The notes under the pieces were generated by a model, which was not told where the DNA came from, did no database searches, and saw nothing but the letters and a program-made list of their open reading frames with translations. A program made the translations under genes and the position numbers. A DNA stretch of 37,747 bases from Chlorobiota bacterium (GTDB lineage Bacteria; Bacteroidota; Bacteroidia; Bacteroidales; B39-G9): NCBI GenBank assembly GCA_013152655.1, contig JAADFW010000007.1:1-37747 (forward strand), given 5' to 3'. Below are positions 7,728 through 16,303 of the stretch, piece after piece (position 1 is the stretch's first letter; each line of letters starts with the position of its first letter).

Positions 7728-8702
7728 ATGGCAAAATTAGATATAATAAAAGCACCTATACAAGAAGAAATGAAGAAATTTCAACCTTTCTTTAAATCTT
7801 CTTTAAAAAGTAAAGTCGCTTTATTAGATATAATTACACGATATATTTTACAACGGAAAGGGAAACAAATGCGCCCAATGCTTGTTTTTCTTACTGCCAA
7901 ACTTGTTGGAAATATTACAGATTCTACATATAATGCAGCTGCTTTAATTGAGCTAATGCATACAGCTACTTTAGTGCACGATGATGTAGTAGATGATTCG
8001 TACAAACGACGTGGTTTTTTTTCAATAAATGCTTTATGGAAAAACAAAATTGCCGTACTTATTGGCGATTATTTTTTAAGCCGTGGCTTGTTACTTGCTG
8101 TTGCTCATAAAGAATATGAATTGCTTGAAATTGTTTCGGAAGCTGTAAGGGAGATGAGTGAAGGTGAATTGTTGCAAATTGAAAAATCGAGAAAATTGGA
8201 TATTTCAGAGGAGGTATATTTCGATATCATAAGAAAAAAAACAGCAACACTAATTGCTTCTTGTGCAGCTACAGGTTCTGCCTCTACAGGAGCTGATAAG
8301 GAAATAGTTCAAAAGCTTAAAAAATTTGGCGAATACCTTGGAATAGCTTTTCAAATAAAAGACGATCTTTTTGACTATGATTTAAATGGAGATGTGGGAA
8401 AACCAATTGGCAACGATTTAAAAGAAAGAAAAATGACATTGCCTCTAATTTATTCCCTTACAAACTCAAATCACCGTCAAAGGCAAAATATCCTGAAAAT
8501 TGTAAAAAGCAAAAGCAAAAAACCGGCTAAAATAAAAGAGGTTCAGAAATTTGTAAAGGAAATGGGTGGCATTGACTACACGATAAAAAATATGCATGAA
8601 TATAAAGATAAGGCTCTGTCTATTCTTGATGAATTTCCTGATAATGAAGCAAAAACTTCCCTTTTGGAATTTGTAAAATATACAATTGACCGGAATAAAT
8701 AA
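7728..8702 (+). CDS. Trans-polyprenyl diphosphate synthase
   Basis: This 324-aa protein is an all-trans polyprenyl synthase of the IspA/IspB family. It condenses isopentenyl diphosphate onto allylic diphosphates, probably to make the menaquinone side chain. Both aspartate-rich Mg-binding motifs are present: DDVVDD (85-90, DDxxD) and KDDLFDYD (Asp212, Asp213, Asp216). GKQMRP (45-50) is the usual substrate-binding segment. Its length fits long-chain synthases, but chain length cannot be read from the sequence. It is a single-gene unit, separated from the hydrogenase operon by the terminator and convergent with the aor gene. A quinone-chain enzyme next to a quinone-reducing hydrogenase may be coincidence. 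Confidence 0.93.
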   Translation: MAKLDIIKAPIQEEMKKFQPFFKSSLKSKVALLDIITRYILQRKGKQMRPMLVFLTAKLVGNITDSTYNAAALIELMHTATLVHDDVVDDSYKRRGFFSINALWKNKIAVLIGDYFLSRGLLLAVAHKEYELLEIVSEAVREMSEGELLQIEKSRKLDISEEVYFDIIRKKTATLIASCAATGSASTGADKEIVQKLKKFGEYLGIAFQIKDDLFDYDLNGDVGKPIGNDLKERKMTLPLIYSLTNSNHRQRQNILKIVKSKSKKPAKIKEVQKFVKEMGGIDYTIKNMHEYKDKALSILDEFPDNEAKTSLLEFVKYTIDRNK

Positions 8703-8726
8703 TTAATTTTTAAAAGATATAATAAC

Positions 8727-10574
8727 CTAATTAGTCAAAAAACTTCCTTCTTCAACCATGCTTAATTCTTTCAGTTTTTCTTTTGTTGGAATTCCTTTAT
8801 TATCCCAGCCTCTCAGCTTATAATATTCATCTAACAGAGGGTCCAGGTCAATTTTAACACCTTTGGAATGGCCTGATTTAAATGGTTCTTCTCTAAGTCT
8901 TGGGGGTAACGTATCTGATTCTCTTCCAATACCTTCGCGCAGGTTGAATAATTTTTCAATATTCCATATTCGTTCACCGAGTTTAAGTAAGTCTTTCGAA
9001 TTGATTGAACTGTTTGTAATTGCCGACATCATATTGGCATAATGAACAGGGTTTAATGCAAAACTTGTAAAAATACACACTCCCATTGAATCAATAGTGG
9101 CTGTTAAATCCTGATATAGTTTTGTTAGTCCGGGTTTTCCTTCGCCTGTAAAACGGTTAATTTCAAATGGCGTAGAAAGTGATTCGGTAGAAACCAAATA
9201 AGCTTTTAAATGACAGCCTCCACGATTACTGGTTGAAAGAGAAAGGCTCATTCCGTAAAATCCCCGTGGGTCGTACGCCGGTAGTTCCAAGCCTTTAACA
9301 TGCATGGCTAATTCTGGATGGCCGAATTTTTCAGCTAACCGTTTACTGCCTAATCCAATTAATTTACCAAATCCTTCTGCTTTCCCTGCTAATTCTGTTA
9401 ATTTTTCAACTGCTTCTGCATCTCCGAATTCTAAATCTCTGCCTAAATCTTTCTTAATTAGTGCTTTTGTTTCATCGTCAAAATATCCTCTTTCTGAAAG
9501 TTCCATAGCACATGCAATAGTGCTTCCGGCTGATATAGTATCAATACCATATTCATTGCAATTATAGTTGGCATTGGTAATTAATTCCAAATCATGTACA
9601 AAACAAGCAGCTCCTAATGACCAAACTGTTTCAAATTCAGGCCCTTTGCCTTCTCTTTCCGGTGTTCGTGAAAGATGGGCACAACCAATTGGGCATGCTT
9701 TACACGGCTGGCTTCTGACATAATAAAGTTCTTTTATTGAACTACCCGACAATGAATCAGCATTGGCAAAGTATCCTTCCTGGAAATTTTTAGTTGGAAA
9801 TCCTCCGCGGTCGTTTATTATGTTAACTAAAGCGGGAGTTCCATATTCTTTCAATGCATTTTTTGTAAGAGGTGCTTCTCCAATAAAGGTTTGCCATTCT
9901 AACTTGGCATTTTTCACTAATTCTTCATCAGGATATTGCGTTTTTACAGCACCTTTCACAACAACTGCCTTAAGTTTTTTTGAACCCATTACCGCACCAA
10001 CTCCATTTCGCCCTAAGGTATGGCCTTTGTCATTCATTATTGAAGAAATTAATACCTGCTTTTCTCCTGCCGGCCCAATACAAGCAACTGCTGCTTTTGC
10101 ATCTGTTTCATTAATTAATAAATCATTGGTTTTATTAGTGTCTTTACCCCACATATGCGAGGCATCTCTTATTTCAATGTTAGTTCCATTAATATAAATG
10201 TAACATGGTTTTTCTGAGATTCCTTCAAATATAAAAACATCAAAACCGGTGTTTTTAAAATCAATTCCAAAATGTCCACCTGAATTAGTGCTGGCAATTG
10301 TTCCTGATAATGGTGATTTTGTAACTACTGTAAAACGGCTGGCTGTAGCTGCATTACTTCCGTGTAACGGGGCATTTACAAATAAAAGCTTGTTGTCAGG
10401 CCCCAAAGCATTAGTTTTGGGAGGCAATTCATCAAATAGTATTTTTGAACCTAAACCTCTTCCTCCTATATATTCACTTAATATTTTATCAGGTATTTTT
10501 TCAATAGTAAAACTATGATTGTTAAGATTTACTCTAAGTAATTTTTTATGATATGCACTTTTAATAGTTTCCAT
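8727..10574 (-). CDS. aor: Tungsten-containing aldehyde:ferredoxin oxidoreductase
   Basis: This 615-aa cytoplasmic protein belongs to the AOR family, which oxidises aldehydes to carboxylates with ferredoxin as electron carrier at a tungsten bis-pterin centre. The [4Fe-4S] ligands are visible as CKACPIGC (Cys291, Cys294, Cys298) with the fourth Cys500 in DSMGVC. The pterin-binding signature DPRGFYGM and NRGGCH (about 435-456) is also present, as is the N-terminal GGRGLGSK. Length is normal and the order of the three domains (N, middle, C) is intact. It lies 82 bases downstream of deoC on the same strand, so the two may share a transcript. The specific aldehyde cannot be read from sequence; acetaldehyde from DeoC is a sensible guess. 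Confidence 0.93.
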   Translation of the reverse strand: METIKSAYHKKLLRVNLNNHSFTIEKIPDKILSEYIGGRGLGSKILFDELPPKTNALGPDNKLLFVNAPLHGSNAATASRFTVVTKSPLSGTIASTNSGGHFGIDFKNTGFDVFIFEGISEKPCYIYINGTNIEIRDASHMWGKDTNKTNDLLINETDAKAAVACIGPAGEKQVLISSIMNDKGHTLGRNGVGAVMGSKKLKAVVVKGAVKTQYPDEELVKNAKLEWQTFIGEAPLTKNALKEYGTPALVNIINDRGGFPTKNFQEGYFANADSLSGSSIKELYYVRSQPCKACPIGCAHLSRTPEREGKGPEFETVWSLGAACFVHDLELITNANYNCNEYGIDTISAGSTIACAMELSERGYFDDETKALIKKDLGRDLEFGDAEAVEKLTELAGKAEGFGKLIGLGSKRLAEKFGHPELAMHVKGLELPAYDPRGFYGMSLSLSTSNRGGCHLKAYLVSTESLSTPFEINRFTGEGKPGLTKLYQDLTATIDSMGVCIFTSFALNPVHYANMMSAITNSSINSKDLLKLGERIWNIEKLFNLREGIGRESDTLPPRLREEPFKSGHSKGVKIDLDPLLDEYYKLRGWDNKGIPTKEKLKELSMVEEGSFLTN

Positions 10575-10656
10575 TCTATTAATTTTTTTTAATGACTTTT
10601 ATTAATATTAAGAAATATAATCTTTTGGCTTTAGGAAGAATTTTCAATTTATAATT

Positions 10657-11604
10657 CTAAAAATCTTTATTCTTTCTATAATAATTGAATTTGCATTGTT
10701 GACATTTTTTATCACTATGAACTCGCAATTCACGTCTTAGCTTACTTTTATAATGATATGGACAAACAAGACATGGAATTATACCGGCACTTAACCAATC
10801 TTCGGAGTTGTGTTTTAACCAACCAAAAGATGAAACGATAGTTAGTGGCCCGCTGGTACCAATTCTAAAATGATTTGGGTCTTGCAATGATTTTTCCTGT
10901 GCGCCGGCATACATTAAACGCATCATGGTCATTGCATCGGAAATACCGCCGGCAGCTTTTACTCCTTTTTCATTTCCAATAACTTCGCGCATTATTCTAA
11001 TGTGTTCAGGCATAGCACCGTATGCATCCATTCCGGTTGAATTTTTAATAAAATCTGCTTTTGACTTGCCTACAATTTCAGCAACTTGATATAGTTCTTC
11101 TTCTGTTAATTCAGAACTTCGTACAATTACTTTTACAACTTCGCCGTCAGCGGCATCGCACATAGCATTAATTTCTTCCAGGGTATAGTTGGGGTCTGCC
11201 TTAAACCTTCCTACATTTATAACAATATCAATATCAATATGCCCTTTTCCTTCTTTTCTTAATTCGCGACTTTTTTTAACGGTATCTTCCGTCATTTTAG
11301 CTTTTAAGTCAATTGCTACTTTTCCTAAAGGAAAATCCATTACATAAGTTTCTTTTACATTTGTTCCGGTAAGTAATAGGGGCAGTTTATCAACTTCAAC
11401 CGGATTAACACATATAGATGCACATTTTAAAGAAGTAGCCCAATTAACCATTTTTTCTAACTTAGGGCCTAATGTGTCTGCTTTTAAGTCGGTTACATCA
11501 AGAAAAGATGCTATTTTTTCATTGTCAAAACTATTTATTAGCTCTAACATTTCGTCCTTTGGAAATTCTACCAACGGAGTTTTGTTTGCAATAACTGTTG
11601 ACAT
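10657..11604 (-). CDS. deoC: Deoxyribose-phosphate aldolase with a Cys-rich C-terminal tail
   Basis: This 315-aa class I aldolase cleaves 2-deoxyribose 5-phosphate to glyceraldehyde 3-phosphate and acetaldehyde, in deoxynucleoside breakdown. The Schiff-base lysine is Lys187 in DFIKNSTG; the second conserved lysine is Lys216 in GVKAAGGI; DIDIVINVG holds the acidic residue of the active site. After the barrel ends near residue 270, a tail carries CLVC (278, 281) and CQQC (301, 304), a CxxC-x19-CxxC arrangement that could bind zinc or an Fe-S cluster. That tail is not part of the E. coli-type enzyme. The next gene on this strand is aor. The ATG at 11604 gives a complete barrel. Confidence 0.92.
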   Translation of the reverse strand: MSTVIANKTPLVEFPKDEMLELINSFDNEKIASFLDVTDLKADTLGPKLEKMVNWATSLKCASICVNPVEVDKLPLLLTGTNVKETYVMDFPLGKVAIDLKAKMTEDTVKKSRELRKEGKGHIDIDIVINVGRFKADPNYTLEEINAMCDAADGEVVKVIVRSSELTEEELYQVAEIVGKSKADFIKNSTGMDAYGAMPEHIRIMREVIGNEKGVKAAGGISDAMTMMRLMYAGAQEKSLQDPNHFRIGTSGPLTIVSSFGWLKHNSEDWLSAGIIPCLVCPYHYKSKLRRELRVHSDKKCQQCKFNYYRKNKDF

Positions 11605-11654
11605 ATTTAATATGTTTTATACTTAAATTTATTTCTTCTTAAAAAAGAGAATAA

Positions 11655-11662
11655 CAAATTTA
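11655..11662 (-). promoter_or_regulatory. Candidate -7 element (TAAATTTG) for deoC-aor
   Basis: On the - strand TAAATTTG fits TAnnTTTG and lies 50 bases before the deoC ATG. I see no convincing -33 element, so support is weak. Confidence 0.3.
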
Positions 11663-11738
11663 GCTTTTTTAAGATTTTAAAAAAGAAATTGTAATGAATA
11701 AGATTGAATTTTTAATAGATATAAATAAGGTGATATAT

Positions 11739-12512
11739 TTAATTGCAAGCTATGTCAACCAAAGTACTGTCCCAGCAATGCCATAATTCATCACCAAATC
11801 GTTTAATATCTTTAACATGGCCATGCTTGTCGGTTGAGTTCCATTCAATCTCGGTTAAATTGTTGGCTCCTTTATTATAAATATTATAGAATCTGTTTAA
11901 ATCATTTGTTGTTTTACCATATGAGATATATCCTCCATTTTCAGCAGCACCTTCTTTTACATTTGTGTATTTAATATCTGCTTCATTTTCAGAATACCTG
12001 TTCCAGGTTATTTCTAATAATTTATTGGGTTGATTTTTACTTTCATTTAAAATCCAGTAACCGCCTGTAGCATTTATTTGAGACCTGCCATAATACCATA
12101 AAAAATTATCTATTCTCATTTCCCAAACAGCGCTATCATTTTCAATATACCCTGTTAATTCTGCTTCATGTATTCCCGAAGCATTAAAATTATAGCTCCA
12201 TGTCCAGTTGTTTTCAGATGGGTGGTAAATTGCTTCATGGTTAAAAGATTCAACAAAAGATGCTATTGGAATAGCCATGCTCAAAGTAATTATTCCATTC
12301 CACACAGTTACATTAAAGTATGAATGTCCCCAGTTAATATAGGTCATATTATCTTTATTAGTAATTGTATCATTTGATGAAAAATCGGAAAAATCTATTA
12401 CAAAAGCAGATTCGGGTGGAAGTTCAGGTGCGGTTTTTTCCGTTTCTTTTTCGCAAGAATAGGAGATGAATAGTAAAATTAGAAGTGCAAAAAAAGTTTT
12501 ATTAGTTTTCAT
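11739..12512 (-). CDS. Lipoprotein of unknown function
   Basis: This 257-aa protein has a classic lipoprotein signal: a short basic N terminus, a hydrophobic stretch (about 7-16) and the lipobox SYSC with acylated Cys20, followed by an acidic EKETEK linker. Acidic residues just after the Cys are compatible with surface exposure in Bacteroidota, but this is uncertain. The mature part is rich in Trp, Tyr, Asn and alternating strand-like segments (WTWSYNFNASG, AELTGYIEN, WEMRIDNFLWYYG), suggesting an all-beta fold. I do not recognise a family. It is divergent from the secreted protein gene that begins at 12668, with nothing else around to hint at function. Confidence 0.8.
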   Translation of the reverse strand: MKTNKTFFALLILLFISYSCEKETEKTAPELPPESAFVIDFSDFSSNDTITNKDNMTYINWGHSYFNVTVWNGIITLSMAIPIASFVESFNHEAIYHPSENNWTWSYNFNASGIHEAELTGYIENDSAVWEMRIDNFLWYYGRSQINATGGYWILNESKNQPNKLLEITWNRYSENEADIKYTNVKEGAAENGGYISYGKTTNDLNRFYNIYNKGANNLTEIEWNSTDKHGHVKDIKRFGDELWHCWDSTLVDIACN

Positions 12513-12636
12513 AATGGATATATTTTATAGATTGAAAAGTAATTTACAAAAAAACACGAATAAAATCAAATCATTTTTGTTATCATATGAAAATTGGATT
12601 GCTGAAAATAAATTTTAATTTAATTAAAAAACAAAG

Positions 12637-12644
12637 TACATTTG
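12637..12644 (+). promoter_or_regulatory. Candidate -7 element (TACATTTG) before the secreted protein gene
   Basis: TACATTTG fits TAnnTTTG and would start transcription near 12651, 17 bases before the ATG at 12668. This favours 12668 over the earlier in-frame ATG at 12587. No clear -33 element is seen. Confidence 0.35.
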
Positions 12645-12667
12645 ATGTTTTTTTATTAAAATTTATT

Positions 12668-13597
12668 ATGATTAGAAGGATATTAAGAATATTAGTTATC
12701 ATTTTATTAATATCTTTTAATGTTTTTTCTCAGTTTGAAAATAAATCTAACTCATTAAGAAATAGTAAATTAGATTCTGTTATTATAGCCAGTCCTGATC
12801 CGGTTGCACAATTTAACAGAAGAATAAAAGAAAATTCAGGCCTGATTTATTATCATAATTTGTTTTGGACTTTTAACGATAGTGGTGGGAAAAATGTAAT
12901 TTTTGGCTATAGTATTAGTGAGCATAGAATTGTTCAAAAAATAATTGTTTCAGATGCACAAAATCGTGACTGGGAAGACATAACTCAAGATTCTTCATCT
13001 ATTTATATTGGCGACTTTGGTAATAATTTTGGAACCAGAAGTGATTTAGTTATATACAAAATTCCAAAGAGCAATATTTCAGAAAAAAATAATGGAATGG
13101 TTTGGGCTGATAAAATTAGTTTTAGATATGAAGATCAGTATAAATTTGAGAGCAAATTGCGTGGAACGGCTTATGATTGTGAAGCTTTTTTTTATTTGAA
13201 TAACAGGCTGTATGTATTTACAAAAGATTGGGTGAACAGAATAACTAAAATGTATGAATTGCCGGTAATGCCCGGAAATTATGTAGCTAAGTTAGTAGGC
13301 GTATTTAATATTGATGGTTTAGTTACTGCTGCTGATATAAGCCCGGATAAAAAAACGGTAGCATTGTTGGGTTATAAAGATTATATGCCTTTTATGGTTG
13401 TTTTTACTAACTTTAAGGAAGATGATTTTTTTAACGGCAAAAAAATAAGGTATAATTTTAATGAAATTTTTAATGCGCAAACTGAAGGATTAACTTTTAC
13501 GAATAATCATACAATTTATATTTCGGCTGAAAAATCAAAAATACCTGCAATGCTCTATAAAATTGAGTTAAATACCTGGAAAAATATATTATATTAA
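12668..13597 (+). CDS. Secreted, probably beta-propeller protein of unknown function
   Basis: Read from the ATG at 12668 this is a 309-aa protein with a signal peptide (basic MIRR, hydrophobic core, cleavage after VFSQ). An in-frame ATG at 12587 would add 27 residues before the signal peptide and is unlikely. The mature part has repeated strand-like units with Trp/Asp turns: SGLIYYHNLFWTFNDSGG, DWEDITQDSSSIYIGDFGNN, then VTAADISPDKKTVALLGYKD and AQTEGLTFTNNHTIYISAE. The pattern suggests a propeller like those of SdiA-regulated or phytase-like proteins, but I cannot assign a reaction. It probably works in the periplasm or outside the cell. queE follows after 37 bases and may be co-transcribed. 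Confidence 0.78.
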   Translation: MIRRILRILVIILLISFNVFSQFENKSNSLRNSKLDSVIIASPDPVAQFNRRIKENSGLIYYHNLFWTFNDSGGKNVIFGYSISEHRIVQKIIVSDAQNRDWEDITQDSSSIYIGDFGNNFGTRSDLVIYKIPKSNISEKNNGMVWADKISFRYEDQYKFESKLRGTAYDCEAFFYLNNRLYVFTKDWVNRITKMYELPVMPGNYVAKLVGVFNIDGLVTAADISPDKKTVALLGYKDYMPFMVVFTNFKEDDFFNGKKIRYNFNEIFNAQTEGLTFTNNHTIYISAEKSKIPAMLYKIELNTWKNILY

Positions 13598-13634
13598 TTT
13601 ATAAAGTATCAATTTATTAATAAGTCTGTAATTT

Positions 13635-14246
13635 ATGCAATATATAGGCAACAAATTACCAATAGTTGAAGATTTCTATACGCTGCAAGGTGAAGGATAT
13701 CATACAGGTAAACCGGCATATTTTTTAAGAATAGGAGGTTGTGATATTGGATGTAGATGGTGTGACACAAAATTTTCATGGAATGCAGATATTCATTCTC
13801 TGGTAGAAGTTGATAGTTTTATTACAAAAATGCTTAAAACTCCTGCAAAAGCAGTTGTAGTAACCGGAGGAGAACCACTAACATATAATCTTAATTATCT
13901 TACCACTGAATTAAAGAAATTTAATATTGAAACTTTTCTCGAAACTTCAGGTGCTTACCCATTAAGCGGAGAATGGAACTGGATTTGTTTATCGCCAAAA
14001 CAACAAAACCCTCCTAACGGCCTAATATATTCAAAAGCTAATGAACTAAAAGTAATTATATTTAAAAAGGAAGATTTACTTTGGGCTGAAGAAGCTGCAT
14101 TAAAAGTTAATAAAAACTGTTTACTCTATTTGCAGCCTGAGTGGAGCAGATATGAAGAAAATATTAGTTTTATAGTAGATTATATTTTACAAAATCCTAA
14201 ATGGAGTATTTCTTTACAATCGCATAAATTTATGCATATCCCGTAA
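13635..14246 (+). CDS. queE: 7-carboxy-7-deazaguanine synthase (radical SAM)
   Basis: This 203-aa radical SAM enzyme is QueE, which converts 6-carboxytetrahydropterin to 7-carboxy-7-deazaguanine in the queuosine and deazapurine pathway. The [4Fe-4S]-binding motif is CDIGCRWCDT with Cys36, Cys40 and Cys43 (CX3CX2C). The N-terminal EDFYTLQGEGYHTGKPAYF, with the substrate-binding QGEG segment, is typical, and VVTGGEPL is the SAM-contacting glycine motif. Length is close to that of compact family members. The other queuosine genes (queC, queD, queF) are not in the window. Confidence 0.94.
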   Translation: MQYIGNKLPIVEDFYTLQGEGYHTGKPAYFLRIGGCDIGCRWCDTKFSWNADIHSLVEVDSFITKMLKTPAKAVVVTGGEPLTYNLNYLTTELKKFNIETFLETSGAYPLSGEWNWICLSPKQQNPPNGLIYSKANELKVIIFKKEDLLWAEEAALKVNKNCLLYLQPEWSRYEENISFIVDYILQNPKWSISLQSHKFMHIP

Positions 14247-14274
14247 TTTTAGTATAGCACACTACAGAGATAAA

Positions 14275-14796
14275 TTAAATAAATACCTGGAGTTCTTCTT
14301 TCAAATAATCAATTGCAATTTGAGTGGGTGGCTTGTCAATTTCCATTAATCGTTCAATTATTGCTTTGCTAAGTAAAACGCTTGGTTTATCCGGCTCAAC
14401 TTTTTCAGCAGCATTATTAATAAGTTTAATTAAATTTTCTTTGGCTCCTTTTATAACGCTCCATGCTTTAGCTGAAATATAAATCTGCTGAGAGAGATTA
14501 TGGTCAAATTCTGACCGTATTGCTGATAAAAGTGATGTGTGTAGTTGTTTACTGGTCATATTGTTTTTGCTTATTCGCATAATTAAAGCATCCGGTGATA
14601 AACGTTCAAGTAATAAAACCAACCGTTCATAAGCTTGAAGTTTTAAGGAAGTAGTTATTTTCTGATTTTCCATTATTAATTCGGCATTTCGTATTTTATC
14701 AAAATTGTTTAACATTTTGCTAATTAAAAGATATGCTGTTAGAAAAACAATAAGTGCCGGTATTGTATATTTTAATATTTCTGCAATATTTTCCAT
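14275..14796 (-). CDS. Small single-pass membrane protein of unknown function
   Basis: This 173-aa protein has one N-terminal membrane helix (about 9-26, IPALIVFLTAYLLIS) and then a mainly helical cytoplasmic part. The segment KITTSLKLQAYERLVLLLERL is a pattern I associate with a conserved Bacteroidota membrane family (from memory DUF7935; not checked). No catalytic motif is visible. It is convergent with queE and leaves only 28 bases between the two stops. It appears to be a single-gene unit, and its function is unknown. Confidence 0.8.
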   Translation of the reverse strand: MENIAEILKYTIPALIVFLTAYLLISKMLNNFDKIRNAELIMENQKITTSLKLQAYERLVLLLERLSPDALIMRISKNNMTSKQLHTSLLSAIRSEFDHNLSQQIYISAKAWSVIKGAKENLIKLINNAAEKVEPDKPSVLLSKAIIERLMEIDKPPTQIAIDYLKEELQVFI

Positions 14797-14942
14797 TATA
14801 TAATTATTTGTGTAATCAAAATTATCAAATTTTATGAATATTGGTAATAATACGACAAAGAAATTAAGTTATCTATTTTGAAACCCAATATTAATATATT
14901 GATGTATCTTTTATGTAGTGTATGAGAATTAAAAACAATTAC

Positions 14943-14950
14943 TACTTTTG
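14943..14950 (+). promoter_or_regulatory. Candidate -7 element (TACTTTTG) for the aminotransferase gene
   Basis: TACTTTTG fits TAnnTTTG and lies 27 bases before the ATG at 14978. No good -33 element is visible. Confidence 0.35.
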
Positions 14951-14977
14951 AAAAAATAAATTAATAAAATATTAGAA

Positions 14978-16171
14978 ATGATCTCAACATCAGAAAGATT
15001 AAACAGGCTTATTGCATCGCAAACTCTTGAAATGTCGGAACGCAGTAAAGAACTGGTTGCACAAGGTATTGATATTATTAATTTGAGTGTAGGCGAACCT
15101 GATTTTAATACACCTGATTATGTTAAAGAAGCAGCAAAAAAGGCTATTGATGAGAATTATTCTTTTTATACGCCGGTAGCAGGTTATCCTGAATTGCGCG
15201 ATGCTGTAGTTCAAAAATTTAAGCAAGACAATAATTTAGAATTTGAAAGAAATCAGGTTGTTATTTCTAATGGAGCTAAACAAGCGTTGGCAAATGTTAT
15301 ACTTAGCATTATTAATAAATACGACGAGGTTATAATTCCTGCACCTTATTGGGTAACGTATGCCGAAATTGATAAAATTGCTGAAGCACATAATATTTTT
15401 CTCCCCACCACAATTGAGAATAATTTTAAAGTTACACCGGAGCAGGTTGAAAAAGCTATATCGTATCGTACAAAAGCATTTCTTTTTAGTTCTCCTTCAA
15501 ATCCGGCAGGAAGTGTTTACACACGTGATGAATTACAAAAACTTGCTGAAGTTTTTGCAAAATATGATAACATATATATAATTTCTGATGAAATATATGA
15601 ACATATTAATTTTGTTGGTAAACACGAAAGTATTTCTCAATTTGATTTTATTAAAGACAGGGTAATTGTAATAAATGGTGTTTCAAAATGTTATGCTATG
15701 ACCGGCTGGCGAATTGGCTATATTGGTGCTCCGGTAAATGTTGCAAAGGCTTGTGAGAAATTACAGGGACAATATACTTCAGGAGCTTCGTCTATTTCGC
15801 AAAAAGCTGCTTATGCTGCATTAACCGTTAAAAGCGATTATACAGTTAAAATGAATAAAATATTTAAAACAAGAAGGGATTTAATAGTAGAGAAAATGGA
15901 ACAAATTCCCGGACTTAAATATAGTATTCCGCAAGGTGCATTTTATATTTTTCCTGATATTTCAAGTTTCTTCGGCAAAAGTTATGGTAATCATAAAATT
16001 TATAATGCTAAAGATTTATGTATGTACTTATTAGATGAAGCACATGTTTCTACAGTTCCGGGAAGTGCTTTTGGAATTACTAATTGCATTAGAATTTCGT
16101 ATGCAATAACAAAAGATAGACTGGAAGAGGCAATGGAAAGAATCAAAAAGGCTTTTGTCAAATTGAAATAA
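14978..16171 (+). CDS. PLP-dependent class I aminotransferase, aspartate aminotransferase-like
   Basis: This 397-aa protein is a fold-type I, class I/II aminotransferase close to bacterial aspartate aminotransferases. The PLP lysine is Lys237 in GVSKCYAMTGWRIGY; the cofactor-binding Asn175 (SSPSNPAG), Asp204 and Tyr207 (ISDEIYEH) are present, and a C-terminal Arg in NCIRISYA should bind the substrate alpha-carboxylate. Length is full. It most likely interconverts aspartate and oxaloacetate with glutamate and 2-oxoglutarate, but related enzymes act on aromatic or branched substrates, so I leave the symbol blank. It stands alone with its own promoter candidate. Confidence 0.92.
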   Translation: MISTSERLNRLIASQTLEMSERSKELVAQGIDIINLSVGEPDFNTPDYVKEAAKKAIDENYSFYTPVAGYPELRDAVVQKFKQDNNLEFERNQVVISNGAKQALANVILSIINKYDEVIIPAPYWVTYAEIDKIAEAHNIFLPTTIENNFKVTPEQVEKAISYRTKAFLFSSPSNPAGSVYTRDELQKLAEVFAKYDNIYIISDEIYEHINFVGKHESISQFDFIKDRVIVINGVSKCYAMTGWRIGYIGAPVNVAKACEKLQGQYTSGASSISQKAAYAALTVKSDYTVKMNKIFKTRRDLIVEKMEQIPGLKYSIPQGAFYIFPDISSFFGKSYGNHKIYNAKDLCMYLLDEAHVSTVPGSAFGITNCIRISYAITKDRLEEAMERIKKAFVKLK

Positions 16172-16265
16172 GTATTAACCTGCTTAATAGGCTTCGTCCG
16201 GCACTTCGTGGTTTATACAAGAACGGGATGAATTGAAAGAATGTGTTGGTATAGTCTTAATCGTA

Positions 16266-16283
16266 GAAAATGTATGCATTTTC
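16266..16283. other. Short hairpin in the spacer between convergent genes
   Basis: GAAAATG (16266-16272) and CATTTTC (16277-16283) form a 7-bp stem with a 4-base loop between the ends of the aminotransferase and DUF4249 genes. Neither side has a T-run, so it is not a convincing intrinsic terminator. Confidence 0.3.
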
Positions 16284-16303
16284 CGGGTTAAACTCAATAT
16301 AAG

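Noticed and set aside
9763..10197. 144-codon open frame opposite aor
   Set aside because: It lies wholly within a well-supported gene on the other strand and has no recognisable motif.
12587..12667. Longer N terminus for the secreted propeller-like protein
   Set aside because: It would put 27 residues before a good signal peptide, and a TAnnTTTG element lies inside it.
16266..16283. Bidirectional intrinsic terminator
   Set aside because: The stem is short and neither flank has a T-run.
16172..16303. Mobile-element remnant in the slightly GC-richer spacer with a repeated CTTCGT
   Set aside because: Too short, with no inverted repeats, target duplications or coding remains that I can identify.
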